Positions 1 through 5,430 of a stretch of DNA of 5,480 bases are shown piece after piece. This stretch comes from Deltaproteobacteria bacterium (GTDB lineage Bacteria; Myxococcota; B64-G9): NCBI GenBank assembly GCA_003647095.1, contig QMME01000302.1, positions 1 to 5,480 on the forward strand, in the 5' to 3' direction. The notes below the pieces were generated by a model. That model had not been told where the DNA came from. It worked only from the letters and a program-made list of their open reading frames with translations, and searched no databases. The translations under genes were made by a program, and so were the position numbers. Every line of letters begins with the position of its first letter. The stretch's first letter is position 1.

Positions 1-1
1 C

Positions 2-679
2 ACCGGCACGCCGAGCTTCTATGTCTGGCATCCGGAAGGCTGGTCGCAGCGCGCGCTGACTGAGCAGATCCGCAGCGCCCTGCGCATCGCGACCCAGCGC
101 GCTTACCTGCGGCCCAATGCGGTGGCGGCCCTGTCCGGCAAGAACTCCGGTGACAACAGCGGCGTCGACTTCCCGACGGTTCACTTCCACGAGTGGCAGC
201 AGGACGAAGTGAAGGTCGGCCTCATGCTCAAGGGCGGCGGGAGTGAAAACTGCGGCTGCCAGTTCAGCATCCCGTCGCCGGAACTGGCCGCCGGCCGGGA
301 CATTCAGGGCGTGCGCAAGGCGGTGCTCACCGCGGCACACAAGGCCCAGGGCTTCGGCTGCGCACCCGGTACCCTGGGAGTGGGTATCGGCGGTGACCGC
401 ATGACCTCGTTCGAGGAGTCGAAGCTGCAGCTGCTGCGGCGTCTCGACGACAGCAACCCGGATGACGAGTTGGCCGCCCTGGAGCGGGAGATGTACGAAA
501 AGCTCAACGGGCTGGAGATCGGCCCCATGGGGTTCGGGGGCCGCACCACCCTGCTGGGGGTGAAGATCGGCACCCGCCACCGCTTGCCGGCCTGCTTCTT
601 CGTCTCCGTCACCTACATGTGCTGGGCCTACCGGCGCCGGCGCCTGGTGGTGCGCGACGACGATTATTCCATCGACTAG
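2..679 (+). CDS. Class I fumarase/tartrate-dehydratase-type hydro-lyase, alpha subunit (5' end outside window)
   Basis: The frame is open from base 2 with no start codon, so the N-terminus lies outside the window; the GTG at 122 is internal. The product is the alpha (N-terminal-type) half of a [4Fe-4S] class I fumarase, which reversibly hydrates fumarate to L-malate in the cytoplasm, or a close relative such as L-tartrate dehydratase. The visible part starts at TGTPSF, just after the family's CQDTGT cysteine. Next come LRPNAV, GKNSGDNSGVD and KGGGSEN, then the second cluster cysteine (TGC 359-361, in FGCAPG), GVGIGG, IGPMGFGG, and the third cysteine (TGC 620-622, in CWAYRR). The 87-residue gap between the last two cysteines matches my recollection of TtdA. 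The gene ends with TAG, 18 bp before the beta subunit. Fumarase and tartrate dehydratase cannot be told apart from sequence alone; fumarase is the likelier default. Two extra cysteines (SENCGC) lie near the KGGGSEN motif. Confidence 0.93.
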   Translation, partial: TGTPSFYVWHPEGWSQRALTEQIRSALRIATQRAYLRPNAVAALSGKNSGDNSGVDFPTVHFHEWQQDEVKVGLMLKGGGSENCGCQFSIPSPELAAGRDIQGVRKAVLTAAHKAQGFGCAPGTLGVGIGGDRMTSFEESKLQLLRRLDDSNPDDELAALEREMYEKLNGLEIGPMGFGGRTTLLGVKIGTRHRLPACFFVSVTYMCWAYRRRRLVVRDDDYSID

Positions 680-697
680 AACGCGGGGAACAAGGTC

Positions 698-1279
698 ATG
701 AAGAAGATAAATCTGCCTGCCGGCGAGGAGGAGATCAGGGCCCTGAAAGTCGGCGACGAGGTGCTCATCAGCGGGGTGATGATCACCGCCCGCGATGCCG
801 CTCACAAGTACATGGTGGAGCAGGAGGCCGGCGAGGTCAGCCAAGTACTGCGCGGCGGCATGATCTACCACTGCGGGCCGGTGGTGGCCCGGGATGGCGA
901 CTCCTGGCGTTTCGTGGCCGCCGGTCCCACCACTTCCAAGCGCGAGGAGCCTTACCAGGCCGAGGTCATCGAGCGCTACGGGGTGCGCGGGGTAATCGGC
1001 AAGGGGGGCATGGGCCCGCGCACCCTGGAGGCCTGCCGGCGGCACGGGGCGGTGTACCTGCACGCCATCGGCGGCCTGGCGGTGATCCTGGCCCGGGCGG
1101 TGCGCCGGGTGGTGGAGGTGCACAAGCTGGAGGAATTCGGCGTACCCGAGGCCATGTGGGTGATCGAGGTGGAAGACTTTCCGGCCGTGGTGACCATGGA
1201 TTCCCACGGCCAGTCGCTGCATACCGAGGTACTGGCGCGCTCGCAGCAGCGGGCCCGGGAGATTCTGGCGACGCTGTAA
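698..1279 (+). CDS. Class I fumarase/tartrate-dehydratase-type hydro-lyase, beta subunit
   Basis: This 193-residue protein is the C-terminal-type partner of the preceding gene. The two form the split class I hydro-lyase, in which the beta subunit supplies substrate-binding and catalytic residues facing the alpha-subunit iron-sulfur cluster. Family motifs appear in order: GVMITARDAAHK (residues 26-37), IYHCGPV (57-63), AAGPTTSKR (74-82), GKGGM (101-105), VYLHAIGG (119-126), FGVPEAMWVIEVEDFP (147-162) and TMDSHG (166-171). The GPTTS segment matches the place where class I fumarases carry the proposed catalytic threonine. The length is usual for a separate beta subunit. The ATG at 698 is preceded by GGGGA at 685-689, eight bases upstream, which is a modest ribosome-binding site. 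The 18-bp gap after the alpha gene implies co-transcription and balanced synthesis. The gene is intact and ends in TAA. Substrate specificity (fumarate or tartrate) stays open. Confidence 0.94.
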   Translation: MKKINLPAGEEEIRALKVGDEVLISGVMITARDAAHKYMVEQEAGEVSQVLRGGMIYHCGPVVARDGDSWRFVAAGPTTSKREEPYQAEVIERYGVRGVIGKGGMGPRTLEACRRHGAVYLHAIGGLAVILARAVRRVVEVHKLEEFGVPEAMWVIEVEDFPAVVTMDSHGQSLHTEVLARSQQRAREILATL

Positions 1280-1290
1280 CAGGGTGCGCC

Positions 1291-1298
1291 AGGGGAGA
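1291..1298 (+). promoter_or_regulatory. Ribosome-binding site that fixes the lipoprotein start at 1305
   Basis: AGGGGAGA lies six bases before the ATG at 1305. The frame is open further upstream to a GTG at 1284, but that start has no comparable site and would add seven polar residues before the signal peptide. The later ATG gives a clean lipoprotein signal. Confidence 0.75.
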
Positions 1299-1304
1299 GA
1301 TGTC

Positions 1305-1952
1305 ATGAAAGGTATCGGCTGGTTGCTGCTGGTTCTGGGAGTGACGGCCGCTTGTGGCGGCGGCTCCAACGGTGGCGACGGAGAGACGGTGTTGGAGTTC
1401 CTCGGCTTCGACCAGGACATGACCTTGAACTACGAGGTCGATGTCGGGCTGGCGCTTCCCCAGGCGGGGCAGGTGAAGGTTGCCGGTGTCGATCCCGGCT
1501 ACGTCGACGGCGTCGATGCCTACCGGGTGGAGATGAGACAGAACGGCAACCTCATCGCTACCCGCTGGTACCAGGTAGATGATGCGGGACTGTTTCTACT
1601 GGGCGAGCAGGTGGTGGAGGGCAGCGGGGTGGTGGAGCGCAGGTACCTGACCCCCGTCAAGCTGCTGCCCTATCCCTTTACCAACGACGCCGGGGTGGCG
1701 GTGCAGAACTGGTCGACTACCAGCGACGTGGAGCAGGGCGGGTCGGAGACCCACCGCTTCGACAACCAGGGGCAGGGGAACGTCACCGTGCCGGCCGGTG
1801 ATTTCAGCGCCTATCACCTGGTGCACCAGCGTACCGTGGGTGTCGATGGTCCCACCACCGCCCTGGAAGAGTACTTCTCGCCCGGCCACTGGTACGTGAA
1901 GTTCGAGTACTCCCCGGAGTCCACCTGGTCGCTGGCCCCGGCCGGCGGCTAG
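1305..1952 (+). CDS. Secreted lipoprotein of unknown function, DUF3108-like in pattern
   Basis: The 215-residue product starts MKGIGWLLLVLG and reaches the lipobox VTAAC, with Cys17 as the predicted lipidation site. Glycines follow (CGGGSNGGDG), and there is no aspartate at +2, so outer-membrane sorting is likely. The mature part (about 27-210) is rich in alternating polar and hydrophobic stretches, suggesting a beta-rich fold. Its motifs resemble periplasmic or lipoprotein domains of the DUF3108 kind: KLLPYPF, VTVPAGDFSAYHLVHQ and YFSPGHWYVKFEY. This likeness is from pattern only, and I do not recognise the family with certainty. The start was chosen for the ribosome-binding site at 1291-1298 and the signal peptide. 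The gene begins 25 bp after the fumarase beta gene and probably shares its transcript, but no functional link is evident. Its TAG stop shares four bases with the stop of the opposing symporter gene. Confidence 0.85.
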   Translation: MKGIGWLLLVLGVTAACGGGSNGGDGETVLEFLGFDQDMTLNYEVDVGLALPQAGQVKVAGVDPGYVDGVDAYRVEMRQNGNLIATRWYQVDDAGLFLLGEQVVEGSGVVERRYLTPVKLLPYPFTNDAGVAVQNWSTTSDVEQGGSETHRFDNQGQGNVTVPAGDFSAYHLVHQRTVGVDGPTTALEEYFSPGHWYVKFEYSPESTWSLAPAGG

Positions 1953-3844
1953 ATGATCTTGTCCACCAGCAGCGTTTTGCTCTTCAGCAACGAGCCCCGG
2001 GCCGCCAGGGCGCGGGGCAGCCGGCAGGTGCCCGGCTCGCCGCCGGGCTCGCCCAGGCGGGCGTGCACCGAGCGCAGGCCGCCCAGCCAGCGCCGGCCGT
2101 CGCGCAGGTGAACCAGGTCGCCGGGCCGGGCGCGCAGCTTCTCCAGGGCCGCCGCCGGCAGGTTGACCAGCTGCAGCTCCTCCCCGGCGACTTCGTCCCG
2201 CAGCACCGGGCGCAGGCGTACCTGGCAGCCCTCTTCCAGGTTGGGCTCGGCTCCCTTGAACAGGCGCATGGCGTCCGTGACGGTGGACCAGGTGAGTCCC
2301 TTGATGGCCTCGGCCGGGCGTGGAGTGGTGAACCAGGTTACGGTCACCCCGATGGCGGCGGAAACCGCGACGGCGTACAGCGCCCGGATATAGGTGTAGG
2401 CCTTGTAGGCGGCGTGGGGGCCGGGTCCGTCCGGGAACATGGGGGTGCCGTGGGCGAAGGGGGTGATGAGCTGGGGCCAGACGAAGCTCGCGCCCACGCA
2501 CAGCGCTCCGCCCACCATGGTCCACAGCGCCGCCCGCGGGGTGTAGCGCTTCCACAGCACCCCCAGCAGCAGGGCCACCGCCATGGGCGGGGTGACCGCG
2601 GCGGTGAAGGTGCCGTGGGCCACGTAGATGGACTCGAACTGGCCGAACACCGGCACCAGCGCCAGCCCCAGCCCGGCGGTGGCGATGGCCACCCAGCGCG
2701 AGGCGGCCAGGTAGTGACGGTCGGGCCGGTCCGGGGCCAGGTAGGGTCGGTAGATGTCGTTGATCACCACGGCGCTGACGGCGTTGATCAGGGTGTCGGC
2801 GGTGGACATCAGAGCCGCGGTCAGGGCCGCCAGCACCAACCCGAAGACCCCCGGCTGGCACAGCTTGGCGGCCACCACCACGAAGATGTCGTCGAGATCC
2901 TTGGGAGTCTCGAGCAGGCCGGCCCCGGCCAGGGCCCGTCCCACCCAGCCGGCGTTGGACACGGCGATGGCCGCCAGGGGCATGAGCAGCAGCAGGATGA
3001 AGACCATGGCCCGCCGCCCTTCCCGCACCGAGCGGGCGGACAGGAAACGCATGATCAGGCCCTGGTTGATGAAGTAGAAGGCCACGCCGTTGCCGAAGGC
3101 ATCCTGCCAGAAGATGCCCACGGAGTTGAAATCGGCGGGGCGGTTGAAGTCGGCGAAGGGATAACGGTGTCCGGGCGGCAGCAGGTGCCAGAAGTTATCC
3201 AGCCCGCTCACCACTCCCCGGCCCTGGCCCAGGGCGTCGAGACCCAGGTAGAAGAGCACGAACCCGGCCACCAGCAGCAAGGCTCCCTGGATGAGGTCGG
3301 TCATGATTACCGAGGTCTGTCCCCCGGCCATGACGTAGACGCCGGTCACCACCGCCACCAGGGCCGCCGCCCAGAACACCGGCCAGCCCAGCAGTACGTT
3401 GAGACACTTGCCCAGGGTGAGCAGGTTGATGCCCACGTAGCCGATCATGAACACCAGCAGGATGAAGGTGGCGGCCAGGCGGGCGGGGCGATCGAAGCGT
3501 TTCTGGAAATACTCGGGGATGGAGGTGATGCGCATGAAGTAGATGATGGGCAGCCAGGTAAGCAGCCACAGCGGCAGCCAGAACCAGTCGTTGAGGTAGG
3601 TCATGCTGCTCGACAGGCCGTAGGAGAAGGCCTTGGCGCTGTACTTGTAGAAGCTGTAGGAACCCACGGTGGTGGCCACGCAGGAAAAGGCGATCAGCCA
3701 CCAGGAGAAACGCTGTCCGCCGAAGAAAAAATCCCTGGTAGTGCGGGTGAAGCGGGCGAAGAACGCCCCGAAGCCGAGGATGGCCACGAAGTAGCCGATG
3801 ATCAGCCAGTAGTCCAGTGCCGTACCGACGACGTGATCGCCCAT
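1949..3844 (-). CDS. Sodium:solute symporter (SSS family) with soluble C-terminal extension
   Basis: This 631-residue inner-membrane protein is a secondary transporter of the SSS (SGLT/PutP-type) family, expected to couple sodium entry to uptake of a small solute. The first helix (about 11-30) is followed by RFTRTTRDFFFGGQRFSWWL, the characteristic family loop. Further segments lie near 49-67, 84-103, 124-145, 155-174, 183-201, 245-262, 279-297, 329-362, 383-402, 408-430, 440-458 and 485-504. ALMSTADTLINAVSAVVINDIYRPY (344-368) is the signature helix; Ser347-Thr348 align with the Na2-site serines of vSGLT. Residues about 510-631 form a hydrophilic extension containing ARPGDLVHLRDGRRWLGGLRSVHA, absent from minimal SSS proteins. 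The substrate cannot be read from sequence; a carboxylate, amino acid or sugar are all possible. The gene starts 4 bp after the small membrane protein gene. Its ribosome-binding site is weak (GGGGTT), suggesting translational coupling. Confidence 0.93.
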   Translation of the reverse strand: MGDHVVGTALDYWLIIGYFVAILGFGAFFARFTRTTRDFFFGGQRFSWWLIAFSCVATTVGSYSFYKYSAKAFSYGLSSSMTYLNDWFWLPLWLLTWLPIIYFMRITSIPEYFQKRFDRPARLAATFILLVFMIGYVGINLLTLGKCLNVLLGWPVFWAAALVAVVTGVYVMAGGQTSVIMTDLIQGALLLVAGFVLFYLGLDALGQGRGVVSGLDNFWHLLPPGHRYPFADFNRPADFNSVGIFWQDAFGNGVAFYFINQGLIMRFLSARSVREGRRAMVFILLLLMPLAAIAVSNAGWVGRALAGAGLLETPKDLDDIFVVVAAKLCQPGVFGLVLAALTAALMSTADTLINAVSAVVINDIYRPYLAPDRPDRHYLAASRWVAIATAGLGLALVPVFGQFESIYVAHGTFTAAVTPPMAVALLLGVLWKRYTPRAALWTMVGGALCVGASFVWPQLITPFAHGTPMFPDGPGPHAAYKAYTYIRALYAVAVSAAIGVTVTWFTTPRPAEAIKGLTWSTVTDAMRLFKGAEPNLEEGCQVRLRPVLRDEVAGEELQLVNLPAAALEKLRARPGDLVHLRDGRRWLGGLRSVHARLGEPGGEPGTCRLPRALAARGSLLKSKTLLVDKII

Positions 3845-3848
3845 GTGG

Positions 3849-4052
3849 TCAACCCCGGGCGGCCTCGGCCGCCAGCATCAGTGCCAGGTGCATGCCGAAG
3901 ACCAGCAGGAAGCCGCCTACCAGCACCAGGGTGGTGCGCCGTTGCCGCGACGTGGCCAGGCCCACCTGGCCCTGGCGCCAGCCCACCAGCATGCCCACCA
4001 GGAAGATCAGGCCGCCGGCGAGGTAGTTGTAGGCGAAGCTCGACCAGGGCAT
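3849..4052 (-). CDS. Small two-helix membrane protein, putative symporter partner
   Basis: The 67-residue product has two clear transmembrane segments: residues about 9-25 (NYLAGGLIFLVGMLVGW) and 41-62 (TLVLVGGFLLVFGMHLALML). They are joined by a loop with four arginines (R26, R36, R38, R39) and no acidic residue. The positive-inside rule puts the loop in the cytoplasm and both ends outside, making a hairpin. The gene is credible despite its size because a near-ideal Shine-Dalgarno site sits six bases before the ATG, and its stop lies only 4 bp before the symporter start. I cannot place it in a named family. Some SSS transporters are encoded next to small two-helix proteins (the DUF4212-type partner, for example), but this sequence does not show that family's features clearly. 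An accessory or stabilising subunit of the symporter is the natural inference from gene order. Confidence 0.83.
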   Translation of the reverse strand: MPWSSFAYNYLAGGLIFLVGMLVGWRQGQVGLATSRQRRTTLVLVGGFLLVFGMHLALMLAAEAARG

Positions 4053-4057
4053 CGCTC

Positions 4058-4064
4058 ACCTCCT
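4058..4064 (-). promoter_or_regulatory. Strong Shine-Dalgarno site of the small membrane protein gene
   Basis: On the minus strand AGGAGGT is followed by GAGCG and the ATG at 4052-4050. It is the best ribosome-binding site of the minus-strand pair and the main evidence that the 67-codon frame is translated. The symporter start downstream has no site of similar quality, so ribosomes may enter mostly here. Confidence 0.8.
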
Positions 4065-4080
4065 GGCCGAGGTTTAGCAG

Positions 4081-4097
4081 AAGCGGGCCGACTGCCA
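4081..4097 (-). promoter_or_regulatory. Possible sigma54-like promoter for the symporter pair (weak)
   Basis: On the minus strand TGGCA (4097-4093) matches the sigma54 -24 element, and a GC follows after exactly ten bases (4084-4083), the spacing required between the GG and GC dinucleotides. The -12 box is poor, because CC replaces the usual TT before GC. Transcription would begin near 4071, giving a short leader before the Shine-Dalgarno site. No convincing sigma70 pair was seen on this strand; the best was TTGTGG with a poor -10. Confidence 0.2.
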
Positions 4098-4112
4098 CAA
4101 GAAAAAGCTGGT

Positions 4113-4142
4113 TTGACACCGTGGCGGACCGGGATCTAGACT
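4113..4142 (+). promoter_or_regulatory. Sigma70-type promoter of the LEA-like lipoprotein gene
   Basis: A perfect -35 TTGACA (4113-4118) is followed after 18 bases by TAGACT (4137-4142), which matches the -10 consensus at four of six positions including the key first T, second A and last T. Transcription would start near 4149-4150, leaving about 28 bases of leader with AGGAGGT at 4166-4172 before the ATG at 4178. The promoter lies in the 125-bp divergent region shared with the minus-strand symporter pair. Confidence 0.65.
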
Positions 4143-4177
4143 GGCCGGCAAAGGTAACGAGTCACAGGAGGTAGGCG

Positions 4178-5020
4178 ATGTCCGCGGTCAAGTTGCACAT
4201 CGTGGTGGCCGGGGTGCTGGTTCTGTGCGCCGGTTGCGCTCACCGGCCGGCACCGCAGGCGCAGCCAACTCCCTACGCCCGGCCAGATCTCGAGTTTGCC
4301 GGCATCAAGTTCACCAACCGTTCCTTCCACGGCATGGAGACCACCTGGCGCTTCACCCTGACCAGCCGCGACGAGAGACCGGCCCCGCTGGCCGGCTGCC
4401 AGTGGCGCCTGGACCTGGAAGGCCGGGAGCCGGTGGAGCAGGCCGCCGAGGCGCCGGCCGAGCTGCCCGGCCGGGACAGCAGGCAGATCGTGGTGCACTA
4501 CGCCCTGCCCTGGCCCGAGCAGGCACAGGAGATCGTGACCTTCCTCGGGCGCGAGCGCATACCCTACAGCTTGAAGCTGACCTGCCGCATAGCCGGGCCG
4601 GGCGAGCCGCTGGTGGTGAGCGCCGGCGACTCGGGCTCGCTGCCGCTTCCCCGGCTGCCCACCATGAAGGTCACCGGGGCCAACGCCGAGCGCTTCTCGG
4701 GCCAGGAGTTCCGGCTCAACTTCGAGATCACCCTCACCAACGAGAACACCTTCAAGGTCAAGGTGCGCCAGATCGTCTACCGCATCACCGCCGAGGGACA
4801 CCTGCTCAGCGAGGGCCGGCTGCCGGTGGAGGAGGACATCCCCGGCAACAGCGAGACCTCCTACGAGATCAGCTCGGGGATGCTCTCGGCCCGCGAGGAT
4901 CCCTCGGTGGGGCCGTTGCTGGCCAAGCCCCAGGTGAGCTACCGCCTGGAGGGCGAGGTGGAGTTCGGCGCCTTCCGCATCCCCGTGGCCGACGAGGGAA
5001 CGGTCAACTTCCCGCGCTGA
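4178..5020 (+). CDS. Lipoprotein with two tandem LEA14/WHy-like domains
   Basis: The 280-residue product has a hydrophobic signal (residues 5-19) ending in LVLCAGC. Cys20 is the likely lipidation site, although cysteine at -3 is less usual than leucine. The following AHRP has no aspartate at +2, so outer-membrane anchoring in the periplasm is expected. The rest divides into two similar beta-sandwich-like halves, about 37-158 and 160-279. The second half carries the LEA14/WHy pattern clearly: FRLNFEITLTNENTF (178-192), then VYRITAEGHLLSEG, IPGNSETSYEI, and a terminal VSYRLEGEVEFGAFRIPV. The first half keeps the outline (LEFAGIKFTN...TWRFTLTSRD) but has lost the asparagine-rich turn. Bacterial LEA14-type lipoproteins are common and are linked to desiccation or stress protection only by analogy; the precise role is unknown. 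The start is supported by AGGAGGT at 4166-4172, six bases before the ATG. The gene is divergent from the symporter pair and appears monocistronic. Confidence 0.9.
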   Translation: MSAVKLHIVVAGVLVLCAGCAHRPAPQAQPTPYARPDLEFAGIKFTNRSFHGMETTWRFTLTSRDERPAPLAGCQWRLDLEGREPVEQAAEAPAELPGRDSRQIVVHYALPWPEQAQEIVTFLGRERIPYSLKLTCRIAGPGEPLVVSAGDSGSLPLPRLPTMKVTGANAERFSGQEFRLNFEITLTNENTFKVKVRQIVYRITAEGHLLSEGRLPVEEDIPGNSETSYEISSGMLSAREDPSVGPLLAKPQVSYRLEGEVEFGAFRIPVADEGTVNFPR

Positions 5021-5229
5021 GCCCGGCCGGGGTAGGCGCGTCCACCACTGAGATCGCGAGGCCGCCGGACGATGTTCTTCTTCATGGCCCGGCGGTATTC
5101 CTCTGCCTGTTGCATCTGTCGGTGCAGCATCTCCCTGATGTAGCGCGATACGCTCATGTCCCGCTCGGCGGCCTTGACCCTGACCTAGCGGGCCAGCTCT
5201 TCCTCCATGGATATGGTGATGTTCTTCAT
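4939..5229 (-). pseudogene. Ribbon-helix-helix antitoxin relic with in-frame amber codon
   Basis: From the ATG at 5229-5227 the minus strand reads MKNITISMEEELAR, then TAG at 5187-5185, then VRVKAAERDMSVSRYIREML in the same frame. This is the layout of a VapB-type ribbon-helix-helix antitoxin: a DNA-binding beta strand (KNITISM), helix one, the D-M-S-V-S-R-Y turn and helix two. Relatives I recall carry tryptophan in the ARW motif at the stop position, so one TGG-to-TAG change explains the break. Similarity continues through RPRDLSGG and AYP to about 5030. After that the frame only runs antisense into the end of the lipoprotein gene, to a stop at 4939. Restart at the ATG at 5157 would give a protein without the DNA-binding strand. 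No PIN or other toxin gene lies next to it. The family call is from pattern, with no search behind it. Confidence 0.72.
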
Positions 5230-5235
5230 GTCACA

Positions 5236-5264
5236 ATAATACGAGGACACGGTTTTCGTATCAA
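5236..5264 (-). promoter_or_regulatory. Sigma70 promoter of the antitoxin relic, placed for leaderless transcription
   Basis: On the minus strand TTGATA (5264-5259, five of six matches) and TATTAT (5241-5236, five of six) are separated by exactly 17 bases. Transcription would start about 5230-5228, which is at the ATG at 5229. There is no Shine-Dalgarno sequence before that ATG, which fits a leaderless message. Confidence 0.65.
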
Positions 5265-5269
5265 ATACG
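5239..5269. repeat. Three CGTAT/ATACG pentamers over the antitoxin promoter, possible operator
   Basis: CGTAT (5257-5261) and ATACG (5265-5269) form a perfect inverted repeat with spacer CAA, covering the -35 box. A third copy, ATACG (5239-5243), overlaps the -10 box. Ribbon-helix-helix antitoxins usually repress their own promoters through short repeated half-sites, so this is a fitting operator candidate. The half-sites are only five bases long, so chance cannot be excluded. Confidence 0.4.
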
Positions 5270-5430
5270 GCGGTTGTCCGTACCCCGAAGGGTCCGGTTC
5301 CTCTGGCGTGCCCTGGCGCAGGCGGGGTGGCACTCGCTCACGGAAAACCGGGGCCGGCTGCCGCCACGGCAGCAAGACCGGCGCCGCGGCCGGCAGCGTC
5401 TTGAAAATCCCCCCGCCCTCCCCCGCTCCG
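5265..5430. other. Non-coding GC-rich stretch with several short hairpins
   Basis: I see no supported gene here. Three separate inverted repeats are present: ACCC-CGAA-GGGT (5282-5293), GTGCC paired with GGCAC (5308-5312 with 5329-5333, enclosing CCTG-GCG-CAGG), and GCTGCCG-CCA-CGGCAGC (5357-5373). No run of T follows any of them on the plus strand, so they are not convincing rightward terminators. On the minus strand a TTTT lies a few bases after the last stem, a weak terminator match at best. Confidence 0.5.
5357..5373. repeat. Perfect 7-bp inverted repeat with a second copy of one arm
   Basis: GCTGCCG (5357-5363) and CGGCAGC (5367-5373) pair fully around a three-base loop. The right arm CGGCAGC occurs again at 5391-5397, so the left arm could pair with either copy. 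The meaning is unknown, and high GC content makes such repeats fairly common. Confidence 0.45.

Noticed and set aside
1284..1304. Upstream GTG start for the lipoprotein
   Set aside because: It would add seven polar and charged residues before the signal peptide and has no suitable ribosome-binding site; the ATG at 1305 does.
619..1308. 229-codon plus-strand frame over the fumarase beta gene
   Set aside because: Arg/Gly-rich shadow; the overlapping frame at 698-1279 has the real family motifs.
1596..2861. 421-codon minus-strand frame overlapping the symporter in another frame
   Set aside because: Low-complexity Arg/Gly/Pro/Ala sequence with no motif; a frame shadow of the symporter and of the antisense of the lipoprotein.
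2063..4174. 703-codon open frame on the plus strand, longer than the symporter on the opposite strand
   Set aside because: It is rich in Gly, Gln, His and Glu with no recognisable domain, and is the antisense of a symporter with clear family motifs. GC-rich DNA commonly gives such shadows.
4136..4801. 221-codon minus-strand frame opposite the LEA-like lipoprotein
   Set aside because: No motif and no ribosome-binding site, while the plus-strand gene has promoter, Shine-Dalgarno site, signal peptide and domains.
5185..5187. Amber codon read as pyrrolysine or otherwise recoded
   Set aside because: TAG ends three of the six other genes in the window (alpha subunit, lipoprotein, symporter), so it works as an ordinary stop here, and tryptophan is the residue expected at the position.
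5281..5310. Possible tRNA fragment around GGTCCGGTTCC
   Set aside because: No cloverleaf arms or anticodon stem can be assembled around it.
5401..5406. TTGAAA as the -35 box for TATACT at 5434
   Set aside because: The spacer would be 27 bases, far beyond the 16-18 that sigma70 uses; the extended TG element is the better explanation.
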